In this document: one piece after another, positions 51,450 through 59,267 of the stretch | Layout: every line of letters begins with the position of its first letter | How positions within the stretch are numbered: position 1 is the stretch's first letter | NCBI GenBank assembly: GCA_964434535.1 | Contig: CAYSWA010000008.1 | Span: 1 to 64,000, forward strand | DNA: 64,000 nt | Source: SM23-32 sp964434535 | Lineage (GTDB): Bacteria; Planctomycetota; Brocadiia; SM23-32 | Direction: 5' to 3' | Made by a program: the position numbers and the translations under genes | The notes under the pieces: generated by a model | The model's input: only the letters and a program-made list of their open reading frames with translations | Told to the model about the DNA's origin: nothing | The model's database searches: none

Positions 51450-52274
51450 ATGAGTCTGGTCATCAAGCATAACATGATGGCCGAGGTCGCCCTGAGGAAC
51501 CTCGGGAGCACCTACAGGTCGCTCGCGGAGTCCATCAACGCCCTCTCGTCCGGCCTGCGCATCAACAGCGCCGACGACGACGCGGCGGGGTTGGCCGTGC
51601 GCGAGCTGATGCGCGCCGAGGTCGCGGGCCTGTCCCAGGGCGTTCGGAATGCGAACGACGCCATTTCGATGCTCCAGACCTTCGACGGCGCCGCGCAGGT
51701 CATCGACGAGAAGCTGATCCGTATGAAGGAGCTGGCGCTGCAGGCCTCCACCGGGACCTACAGCTCGGCTCAGCGCACTCTGATGCAGAGCGAGTTCGAG
51801 GAGATGCGCAACGAGATCGATCGGATCGCCAACGCCACCAAGTTCAACGATATCTACGGGCTGAACGCGTCGGCGACGATCAAGATCCACTTCGGCACGG
51901 GCAACAGCTCCGCCGAGGACTACTACCACATCACGCAGCAGGACGTGACGGCCTCGACGCTCGGCCTCAGCAGCCTGTCGATCGCCACCCAGGCCTCGGC
52001 CCAGGCTGCCCTGACGGCCATCAACACCGCCATCGGCACCAAGGACACCGCGCGTGCCCACTTCGGCGCCATGGTCAACCGTCTGGAGAACACCATCGCC
52101 AATCTCGAGATCCAGAGGGAGAACATCCAGAGCGCCGAGTCGCAGATCTCGGACGTGGATGTTGCCTGGGAGATGGCCGAACTGACCCGGAATCAAGTTA
52201 TGGCTCGTGCAGGCGTGGCCATGCTGGTGCAGGCCAATTCGGTGCCGATGCTGGCAGCGACGCTGCTCGGCTAA
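51450..52274 (+). CDS. fliC: Flagellin, short form
   Basis: The 274-residue protein starts at ATG 51450 (TGGAGGAC upstream) with MSLVIKHNMMAEVALRNLGS, then SSGLRINSADDDAAGLAV and NDAISMLQTFDGAAQVIDEK, and ends with ISDVDVAWEMAELTRNQVMA and NSVPMLAATLLG. These are the flagellin D0/D1 ends. Only about 60 residues lie between them, so the outer D2/D3 domains are missing and the filament should be thin. It has its own sigma28 promoter and terminator. The nearby glycosyltransferase genes make glycosylation possible. Confidence 0.95.
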   Translation: MSLVIKHNMMAEVALRNLGSTYRSLAESINALSSGLRINSADDDAAGLAVRELMRAEVAGLSQGVRNANDAISMLQTFDGAAQVIDEKLIRMKELALQASTGTYSSAQRTLMQSEFEEMRNEIDRIANATKFNDIYGLNASATIKIHFGTGNSSAEDYYHITQQDVTASTLGLSSLSIATQASAQAALTAINTAIGTKDTARAHFGAMVNRLENTIANLEIQRENIQSAESQISDVDVAWEMAELTRNQVMARAGVAMLVQANSVPMLAATLLG

Positions 52275-52292
52275 GTCCGGGTGCGCAAGGAA

Positions 52293-52330
52293 GCGGCCTC
52301 CCCTACCATCCGGGAGGCCACTTCTCTTTC
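52293..52330 (+). terminator. Rho-independent terminator of fliC
   Basis: GGCCTCCC (52295-52302) and GGGAGGCC (52312-52319) form a perfect 8-bp stem with a 9-base loop, followed by ACTTCTCTTTCT. It lies 20 bases after the fliC stop. Confidence 0.8.
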
Positions 52331-52332
52331 TG

Positions 52333-52347
52333 CGGCATGACCTTTGC
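52333..52347 (+). promoter_or_regulatory. Sigma54 promoter of fliD-fliS
   Basis: The sequence CGGCAT-GACCT-TTGC keeps GG and GC at sigma54 spacing (-24 T replaced by C). It starts three bases after the fliC terminator tail. The start near 52358 gives a leader of about 120 bases. Confidence 0.65.
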
Positions 52348-52444
52348 GCCGATGCCCCGCACGCGATGCGCGGGCAAGGGCGCAACCGGGCCGAGAGGCC
52401 CTGAAGGCCGTCCGGAACGCGCCCTGCGGCCCGCACGCGATACC

Positions 52445-52476
52445 GGAAAAGCTTTCCCCGGCGGGAAAGGATCTCT
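52445..52476. promoter_or_regulatory. Enhancer palindrome downstream of the fliD promoter
   Basis: GGAAAAGCTTTCC (52445-52457) is a complete copy of the GGAAA-N4-TTCC element; 6 bases later a second copy keeps only its left half (GGAAAGGATCTCT, 52464-52476). It lies about 90 bp downstream of the predicted start, and Vibrio FlrC is known to bind downstream of some promoters. Confidence 0.5.
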
Positions 52477-52479
52477 CGG

Positions 52480-54621
52480 ATGGGCACGGTGAACTTCTCG
52501 GGTGTCGGCACCGGCATCGACTGGAGCATGATCATCGAGGCCGAGATCGCCGCCCGGGCCCGCCGCACCATCACCCCCCTGGAGAAGTGGAAGGACTCCT
52601 GGGAGAGCAAGCTCTCCACCTTCGACCAGCTCCGGGGCTACCTCGGCGACCTCCAGTCCGCCGTCAAAGCGATGGACACCCCGGCGGAGCTGCGCTCCTA
52701 CACCGCCAGCTCCGGCAACGAAGACGTCGTCAAGGCCGCCGTCAGCGGCACTGCGACCCCCGGGGCCTACAGCCTGGAGGTCAACCAACTCGCCGGCGCC
52801 GAGATGGAGGTCCACAGCGGCCTCGACGAGGAAGCAACCGTCGTCAACGCAAGCGGCGGCGCGCTCTACTTCGCCTACACCTACGCCGGCACGTCCGTCA
52901 CCGTCGAGGTCGCCCACGGCGTCACCCTCTCCCAGCTCGCCGACCTGATCAACAACGACCCGAACAACCCCGGCCTCACCGCCTCCGTCCTGAGCGACGG
53001 CGGCACCGGCTCCACCTCCCACCACCTGGTGCTGCGGGGCGACGACACGGGCTCCACCTACACCATCGCCGTCGACGCCGCCGGCACCACGCTCCAGGGC
53101 GACTGGGGCACGCTGACCGCCGACGCCTCGGCCGGCGCCTCCTCGGTCACCGTCGACGACGCCTCCCCCTTCGTCCAGTACCAGGCCGTCATCGTGGACG
53201 ACGACGACAGCGCGGCCGAGTACCACATCATCGACTCGATCGGCGGCACCACGCTGACCCTGCGCGGCACCCTCGCCGACAACTTCACCACCGCCCAGAA
53301 CGCCTACGTCACCCCCCGCGGCATCGGCAGCGGCCTGGCCAACGCCGCCAGCGGGGGCGACTCGACCGTCACCGTCGACGACGCCACCCACTTCCAGGTC
53401 GGCAAGTCGCTCGTCATCGCCGACGGGAGCAACTCCGAGACGGTCACCATCTCCGCCGTGGACACCTCGGCCAACACGATCACCTTCTCCACGACGCTGG
53501 CCAACGGCTACGCCGACACGGCCTACGTGACCCAACTGGAGGGCGGGCGCAAGTTCACCTTCGAGGACACCGACTTCACCGAGGCCCAGGCGGCCACCAA
53601 CGCCCAGGTCCGCCTGAACGGCTACCCCGCCGGGAGCTGGCTGGAGCGCGAGAGCAACGTGCTGACCGACCTGGTCCCCGGCCTGACCCTGACGGTGACC
53701 GGCACCACCTCCGGCACGCCCGTCACGGTGACGGTCAACACCGACGCCGAAGGGGTCAAGACCAAGGTCTATGCCTTCGTCGAGGCGTACAACGCCGTGC
53801 GCACCTTCCTCAACGAGGTCACCTCCTACGACGCCGAGACCGAGCAGGCCGGCGTGCTGCTGGGCAACTACGGGGCCACCCTCGTCGAGTCGATCCTGCG
53901 CGAGATCGTCATCAGCGCCGTCCCCGGCTTCCTGGACGGCACGGACACCTACACGCTGCTGGGGCAGGTCGGCCTGGAGACGCTCGGGCGCGCCGACACC
54001 GAGACCGACCTCGGCACCATCCAGATCGACGAGGCGGCCCTCGAGGCGGCCCTCGCCGAGGACTTCAACGCCGTCGTGGACCTGTTCGCCGACGACTTCA
54101 GCGGCTTCTCCGACAGCGACTACCTGACCTTCTACCAGGCCAGCGACCTGCTGACCACGCCGGGCATCTACGACGTGGAGGCCGACTTCGACGGCGCCGG
54201 CAACCTGACCGCCGGACGCGTCAAGCTCAGCACCGAGAGCACGTGGCGCTCGATGACCGTCGACTCGCCCTACCTGGTCGGCACCTCCGGCAACCCGGAG
54301 GAGGGCCTCTACGTGCGCGCCGTCTGGGACGGCGCCTCCGCCACGCAGAGCGCCACCGTCCGCGTGCGCCAGGGCGTCGGCGGCCAGCTTGCCGACCGGC
54401 TCGACGAGATCCTCGACACCACCGACGGGCTGCTGCACAACCTGGACGAGAGCTACGAGGACATCGTCGAGCAGATCAACGCGCGCATCGAGCGGGAAAC
54501 CGCCCGGCTGGAGTTGCTGCGGGACCGCCTGACCGCGAAGTACGCCCGCCTGGAGCAACTGCTGGTCCAGCTCCAGGGCCGCCAGGACTGGGCCAACCAG
54601 CTCGCCGCGAACCTGTCCTGA
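52480..54621 (+). CDS. fliD: Filament cap protein FliD with inserted surface-type repeats
   Basis: The 713-residue protein has the FliD N-terminal part (FSGVGTGIDWSMIIEAEIAA, LEKWKDSWESKLSTFDQLRG) and C-terminal part (VYAFVEAYNAVRTFLNEVTS, LDTTDGLLHNLDESYEDIVE, IERETARLELLRDRLTAKYA with RLEQLLVQLQGRQDWANQLA). It is about 250 residues longer than enteric FliD. Residues about 214-352 hold two tandem beta repeats, each with SVTVDDAS/T-F, a VI-D segment and a TLTLRGTL or TITFSTTL strand, of a kind common in surface and phage-tail proteins. They should project from the cap and could bind surfaces. Confidence 0.93.
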   Translation: MGTVNFSGVGTGIDWSMIIEAEIAARARRTITPLEKWKDSWESKLSTFDQLRGYLGDLQSAVKAMDTPAELRSYTASSGNEDVVKAAVSGTATPGAYSLEVNQLAGAEMEVHSGLDEEATVVNASGGALYFAYTYAGTSVTVEVAHGVTLSQLADLINNDPNNPGLTASVLSDGGTGSTSHHLVLRGDDTGSTYTIAVDAAGTTLQGDWGTLTADASAGASSVTVDDASPFVQYQAVIVDDDDSAAEYHIIDSIGGTTLTLRGTLADNFTTAQNAYVTPRGIGSGLANAASGGDSTVTVDDATHFQVGKSLVIADGSNSETVTISAVDTSANTITFSTTLANGYADTAYVTQLEGGRKFTFEDTDFTEAQAATNAQVRLNGYPAGSWLERESNVLTDLVPGLTLTVTGTTSGTPVTVTVNTDAEGVKTKVYAFVEAYNAVRTFLNEVTSYDAETEQAGVLLGNYGATLVESILREIVISAVPGFLDGTDTYTLLGQVGLETLGRADTETDLGTIQIDEAALEAALAEDFNAVVDLFADDFSGFSDSDYLTFYQASDLLTTPGIYDVEADFDGAGNLTAGRVKLSTESTWRSMTVDSPYLVGTSGNPEEGLYVRAVWDGASATQSATVRVRQGVGGQLADRLDEILDTTDGLLHNLDESYEDIVEQINARIERETARLELLRDRLTAKYARLEQLLVQLQGRQDWANQLAANLS

Positions 54622-54662
54622 CCCCGAAAGACACGTCACACTTCACAGAAGGAGCGTCGCTC

Positions 54663-55073
54663 ATGGACGCATCGGAGACCTACAAGGCGCAGGCCGTCAG
54701 CACCCAGGAGCGTGGCAAGCTCATCGTCATGCTCTACGAGGGCGCCATCAAGTTCCTCACCGTGGCCAAAGACAAGCTCGAGGAGGGCGACTACGCCCTC
54801 AAGGGCGTCTACATCGGCAAGGCGCAGGACATCGTCGCCGAGCTGAACAACTGCCTCAACGTCGAAGCCGACCCCGAGATCGGCAACGACCTGCGCGCCC
54901 TCTACAGCTTCGTGATCCGCCACCTCAACGAGGCCAACATCGAGCGCTCGGCCGAGAAGATCGACGACTGCATCCGCATCCTCAGCGAGCTGAGCTCGGC
55001 CTGGGGCGAGGTGGCCGCCAACCCGCAGTTCGCCGGCGGCGAGGGCTCCGAGGACGGCAGCTTCGAGGCATAA
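54663..55073 (+). CDS. fliS: Flagellin chaperone FliS
   Basis: The 136-residue protein has ETYKAQAVSTQERGKLIVML, LYEGAIKFLTVAKDKLEEGD and LNNCLNVEADPEIGNDLRAL, the four-helix FliS plan. It binds the flagellin C-terminus and delivers it to FlhA. ATG 54663 has AGAAGGAG about 9 bases upstream, and the gene follows fliD by 41 bases. The acidic tail (GGEGSEDGSFEA) is an extension. Confidence 0.95.
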   Translation: MDASETYKAQAVSTQERGKLIVMLYEGAIKFLTVAKDKLEEGDYALKGVYIGKAQDIVAELNNCLNVEADPEIGNDLRALYSFVIRHLNEANIERSAEKIDDCIRILSELSSAWGEVAANPQFAGGEGSEDGSFEA

Positions 55074-55080
55074 CGGCGGT

Positions 55081-55280
55081 TGTCGGTTGTTCAGTTGTCC
55101 GGCAAAGGCGAACGGCCTGCGGGTGGGACGTCTCCGGTCTCCGCGGTCTCCGCACCCTCCGCGCGAGAGCGTCTGTAACGGCCGAGAACGAGGACGAGTG
55201 CGCCGCTCTTCAGCCGTCCGCCTTCATCCCTGCCGTTCGCCGTTCTCGGCGTTCTCCGCGACCTCTGCGGTGAGAGCCGT
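55081..55280. repeat. Inverted-repeat cluster of a dispersed-repeat type
   Basis: GGCGAACGGC (55107-55116) pairs with GCCGTTCGCC (55232-55241), and GCCGAGAACG (55181-55190) with CGTTCTCGGC (55241-55250). Between and beside them run CT-rich, codon-less phrases such as CTCCGCGACCTCTGCGGTGA. Such phrases are frequent in dispersed non-coding repeats of environmental bacteria. It lies between fliS and the convergent glycan genes and might also end both transcripts. Confidence 0.5.
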
Positions 55281-55286
55281 TCGCCG

Positions 55287-57389
55287 TCATCCCGCGCTGC
55301 GCAGGAGGGCGGCGCGCTCGGCCATCTCCCGCGCCTCCGCCTCGCGCCCCAGCCGCCGCAGCACCCCGGCCAGGCCCGTCAGCGCCCCCACGTGGCCGGG
55401 CCGGTGGCCCAGGAAGCCACGGTAGAGCCGGGCCAGCTCCTCGTGGCGGCCGATCCGCTCCCCCAGCCGGCCGGCGGCCTCCATCAGCGCCTCGTCGTCC
55501 GGGCAGCGGGCCAGCCCCCGCCGGCACCACGCGAAGGCGCCGGCCGGATCGCCGCGCAACTCCTGGACCTCGGCCATGCCCCGTTCGACCTGCACGTCGC
55601 GCGCGGGCCGCTCCTGCCGCGCGGCGAGCATGAACGCCTCGGCGGCCTCCCCGAGCTGTCCTTGCTGGAGGAACAGCCGCCCGAACGCCACGTAGGGGCG
55701 CGGGCTGTTGGCGCGCAGCCGCGAGGCGCGGCGCAGGGCGCGCGCCGCCTCCTCGCGACGGCCCAGCGCCAGCAGGCACTCGCCCCGGCCGGCGGTCGCG
55801 CTGAAGGCGTCGTAGTCCATCGGGCAGGCGAAGGGGAACGCGCCGGAGCCGATGTCCTCCTCGGCGAGTCCGATCCCCTCCAGCCCGCGCGCGTAGGCCT
55901 CCAGCGCCTCCTCGGGGCGGCCCTGCTCCTGGAGGATGCGGCCGAGCCGCACGTAGTTGTCGGCCCCGTAGCCGCGCTCGATCAGCTCGCGGCACATCCG
56001 TTCGGCGCGGCCGTACTCGCCGAGGCCGTAGGCGGCGGCCGCGAAGAGCTGCACCAGGTACGGCTTGCCCGTGCTCCCCTCCCCCAGCCCGGCCAGCTCG
56101 TCCAGGAACTGCTGCGCCCCCCGGTGGTTGCCGTCGGCCATGCAGCGCCGGGCGTAGCGGAGGAGCTGATCCGCCTTCAGCACCGGCGGCAGCCAGCCGG
56201 CCGGCACGACGGCCGGCTCGGGCCAGTGCGCGCGCGGATGGTTGAGCAACAGCTCGCGGCTCAGCAGCACGTTGTAGGCCCGCGGGGCGTCCTCGGCCCA
56301 GCGGACCAGAGCGGCGCCCACCTCCTCCATGTAGCAGAGCCCGCGTATGAGGCGCAGCTCCACCTCGCCGCTGAGCCCGGCGGCGGCGAGCAGGTAGAGG
56401 TCGGCCTCGACGGCCCCCGCCCCGGCCAGGTAGGCCCGATGGCGCCGGGGCTCGCCCGGCAGGTCGATCACGCTCAGGTTGCCCAGCTCAGCCAGGGGTC
56501 CGAGCGCCGCGCGGCAGCGTTCCCGCTCGTAGCGCGGGTCGCGGTTCACCACCACGATGCGGCAAGGGTAGTCGAGCCGGTCGGCGAAGTAGCGGACGGT
56601 GGCCCGCGCGTCGTCGCTCCAGTGCTGCACGGGGAAGACCACCGCCACGCGCCGCACGTGCGGCCAGGGCTCGGGGGGCAGGTCGGCGCGGATCAGGCGC
56701 AGGTTGCGCGCGTAGGCGTCGGGGTCGCGGCGCTGCACGTCGGAGATGCGGTCCGAGCCGCAGACGGCCTGGTAGAACTCGCCCGTGGTCGCGGGCACGT
56801 GGAGGAAGTCAGTGACGAAGCAGAGCTTGCGCGTCAGGTTCCAGTCGATCATCACGCGCACGTCCTCGTTGTAGCCGCCGGCGCGCTCCGCCAGGCCGCG
56901 CCGGTGCATGAGGCTCACGTGCAGCGTGTGGTTGAAGTGGAACATGAGCATGCGGTTGAAGTCGCGGCAGATGGTGATGCGCTTCTCCAGCGGATAGCGG
57001 CGTCCGTCGGGGCCCCGCAGGAAGACCACGGCGTAGAGGTCGGAGTAGGCGACGCCGACGTCGGGCCGTTCGTCGAGCGCGCCGACGAGCGCGGCCAGGT
57101 GGTTCGGGTACCAGAGGTCGTCGTCGTCCAGGTAGGCGATGTAGTCGCCCCGCGCGCGCTCCAGACCGAAGTTCAGGCAGGCCGCCTTGCCCCGGTTCTC
57201 GGGGCGGTGGTGGTAGATGATCCGCTCGTCGCCGGCGGCCGTGATGAGGTCGCCCACGTCCTCGCCCCCGTCGTTGATGACGAGCAGTTCCCAGTCGGCC
57301 AACCCCTGTGCGAGGACGCTCCGCAGGGCGACCGGCAGCACCTCCCGCCGGTTGTAGGTGGGCATCAGGACGGTGACGCGCGGAGCCAT
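55287..57389 (-). CDS. Family 2 glycosyltransferase fused to TPR repeats
   Basis: The 700-residue protein has an N-terminal GT-A domain (PRVTVLMPTYNRREVLPVAL, DYIAYLDDDDLWYPNHLAAL with the DxD-type motif near residue 97) to about residue 240, a second alpha/beta region (240-400) with VRRVAVVFPVQHWSDDARAT, and a long TPR array from about 405 to the end. Such fusions are seen in protein O-glycosylation, where TPRs hold the acceptor. As the last gene of the minus-strand glycan run facing fliS, flagellin or cap protein is a possible acceptor, but surface glycan work is equally possible. Confidence 0.82.
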   Translation of the reverse strand: MAPRVTVLMPTYNRREVLPVALRSVLAQGLADWELLVINDGGEDVGDLITAAGDERIIYHHRPENRGKAACLNFGLERARGDYIAYLDDDDLWYPNHLAALVGALDERPDVGVAYSDLYAVVFLRGPDGRRYPLEKRITICRDFNRMLMFHFNHTLHVSLMHRRGLAERAGGYNEDVRVMIDWNLTRKLCFVTDFLHVPATTGEFYQAVCGSDRISDVQRRDPDAYARNLRLIRADLPPEPWPHVRRVAVVFPVQHWSDDARATVRYFADRLDYPCRIVVVNRDPRYERERCRAALGPLAELGNLSVIDLPGEPRRHRAYLAGAGAVEADLYLLAAAGLSGEVELRLIRGLCYMEEVGAALVRWAEDAPRAYNVLLSRELLLNHPRAHWPEPAVVPAGWLPPVLKADQLLRYARRCMADGNHRGAQQFLDELAGLGEGSTGKPYLVQLFAAAAYGLGEYGRAERMCRELIERGYGADNYVRLGRILQEQGRPEEALEAYARGLEGIGLAEEDIGSGAFPFACPMDYDAFSATAGRGECLLALGRREEAARALRRASRLRANSPRPYVAFGRLFLQQGQLGEAAEAFMLAARQERPARDVQVERGMAEVQELRGDPAGAFAWCRRGLARCPDDEALMEAAGRLGERIGRHEELARLYRGFLGHRPGHVGALTGLAGVLRRLGREAEAREMAERAALLRSAG

Positions 57390-57393
57390 CGCT

Positions 57394-59232
57394 TCAGAGG
57401 TATCCCAGGTCGCGCAGGCGGGCCTCGACCACCTGCTGGTCGGCGCCGGAGAGCTGGAACGCCCCGGCCTCCTCCGGCAGCTCGTAGACGGAGGAGAGGT
57501 ATTCCTCGGCGCGCCGTTTCGCGTCCTCGGCGTCCGGCGGCGAGCCGGGCGTGCCGGGGGGTGCCGACTTCAGCCGCCGGACCTGCGTCTGGCCGGTGCC
57601 CCGGTCGTGCACGATCTGGTAGCCGCCCTCGATGCGGTAGAACATCTCCGGGCAGCACTCGCGCACCGGCGCGGGGAACGGCTTCAGCTCGAAGGCGCGG
57701 GCGCCGGCGCACTTGTTGTCGGCGGCCTCGTAGAAGGTCTGCCCGTGGACGGGGCGCGGCGCGGCGTCGTTGAGCGTCGCGCCGAGGAAGCTCTCGGGCG
57801 CCTCTCGGACGGCGAGCAAATCGAGCAGCGTCGGCGCGATGTCGAGCGTGGATACCGGCCGCTCGGAGCCCTCGGCCCTGAGCCGCCCCGCCAGCCCCCC
57901 GGCGAAGAGCAGGGGCACGTGCACCACGCCCTCGGCCAGGCGGTCGTAACCGTGGCCGAAGACGCCGCGCTCCAGCAGCTCCTGCCCGTGGTCGGCCGTC
58001 ACGCAGAGCAGCGAGCGCTCCAGCAGGCCGTGGTCGGCCAGGAAGGTGCGCAGGATCCCGATGTTCAGGTCCACGTAGGCGACGGCGCTCTCGTAAAGGT
58101 CGCAGTACTTGTCGGCATAGGGCCGCAGCGCCTCGACCCCCAGCGGCGAGGTGAGCAGCATGTTCAGGAAGAACCGCTGCACCGGCGTGAAGCTGCCCAG
58201 CGGCGACCAGGGGACGGTGATGTTCTCGTGCAGGTCCATCAGGTGGAGCCAGAGGAATCGGCGCCGCCCGGCCCCTTCGCCGAGCAGACCGCCGAGGGCG
58301 CCCTGGACCATGTCGGCGGCGTGGTAGGGGTAGAAGCGTTCCCGCTCGGCGATGGCCCTCACCAGGGGCATTCCCTCCTTGCCGGTGGTCTCGCGCAGGA
58401 TGTCGTAGATGTCCGGATGGGCCTGGCAGTCCTCGAAGACGGCCATCAGCTCCTCGTCGCTCGGCGGACGCAGCCGCCGGGGGGAGTGGTCGCAGAAGGT
58501 CTCGTCGCCGTGGCTGAAGTTGTCGGCGCCGAGGAAGTCGTGGAACTCGTCGAAGCCCCGGTCGTAGCCGTAGAAGTGCGAGACGTGCGGGTTGGCCGCG
58601 TTGTAAGCCGCCGCGTGGAAACCGTTTGCCGAGAGGACTTCGGCGAGCGTGGTCAGGTGGTCGGGCACCACGCGCGCGCGTCCGAAGTTCTGGAAGAAGT
58701 TCGACAGCAGGATGCCGGGGAAGCTCTGCGCCGTCTGTCCGGCCGTCGAGTAGGCGCGGGGGAAGTAGACGCCCTCGCCGGCCAGCGCGTCGAGCGCGGG
58801 CGTGAGCGGCCGCGGGCAGCCGCCGGCCCCGACCCGGTCGCCCCGCATGCAGTCCACCGTCACCAGCACGGCCGCCTGCTCCACGGCCAGGCGGTCGGGC
58901 ACGCCGAGCGCCTCACGGATCGCCCGGCGGTCGGACGCCTCCGCGAAGGCGCAGGTGTAGTACTCCCGCGCCCCGGGCCGGCCCTCCCGCTGGAGGGACC
59001 AGGCCTTGATGAGCCGCAGGGCGTCGTCCTGCATCACCTGCGCCTCGGGGGCGGCTTCCAGCGCCCGGCGCCCCTCCCGCTCCAGGCCGGGGGCCGCGCC
59101 CTCCGCCTGGTCCAGCGCCGCCAGCCGCTCGGGAATCACGGCGCAGCGCTTCAGCCGGAGCCGCAGGGCCTCCAGCGCGTCCTTCGCCCGCCCTCCCCCG
59201 CCGGGGGAGGCCATGCCGTTCAGTCCGCTCAT
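57394..59232 (-). CDS. Sulfatase/phosphotransferase-fold protein
   Basis: The 612-residue protein has a helical N-terminal part (to about residue 115) and an alkaline-phosphatase-superfamily domain: AAVLVTVDCMRGDRVGAGG with the metal-binding Asp, then STAGQTAQSFPGILLSNFF where sulfatases have CxPSR, and CVTADHGQELLERGVFGHG for the second metal site. Thr stands at the nucleophile place, as in phosphoethanolamine and phosphoglycerol transferases, so sulfatase activity is unlikely. No signal peptide or membrane helices are seen, unusual for such transferases. It lies 4 bases from the next glycosyltransferase gene. Confidence 0.75.
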   Translation of the reverse strand: MSGLNGMASPGGGGRAKDALEALRLRLKRCAVIPERLAALDQAEGAAPGLEREGRRALEAAPEAQVMQDDALRLIKAWSLQREGRPGAREYYTCAFAEASDRRAIREALGVPDRLAVEQAAVLVTVDCMRGDRVGAGGCPRPLTPALDALAGEGVYFPRAYSTAGQTAQSFPGILLSNFFQNFGRARVVPDHLTTLAEVLSANGFHAAAYNAANPHVSHFYGYDRGFDEFHDFLGADNFSHGDETFCDHSPRRLRPPSDEELMAVFEDCQAHPDIYDILRETTGKEGMPLVRAIAERERFYPYHAADMVQGALGGLLGEGAGRRRFLWLHLMDLHENITVPWSPLGSFTPVQRFFLNMLLTSPLGVEALRPYADKYCDLYESAVAYVDLNIGILRTFLADHGLLERSLLCVTADHGQELLERGVFGHGYDRLAEGVVHVPLLFAGGLAGRLRAEGSERPVSTLDIAPTLLDLLAVREAPESFLGATLNDAAPRPVHGQTFYEAADNKCAGARAFELKPFPAPVRECCPEMFYRIEGGYQIVHDRGTGQTQVRRLKSAPPGTPGSPPDAEDAKRRAEEYLSSVYELPEEAGAFQLSGADQQVVEARLRDLGYL

Positions 59233-59267
59233 GCGTCCGTCCTCTTCAGGTGATGTCCGTCAGGCGG

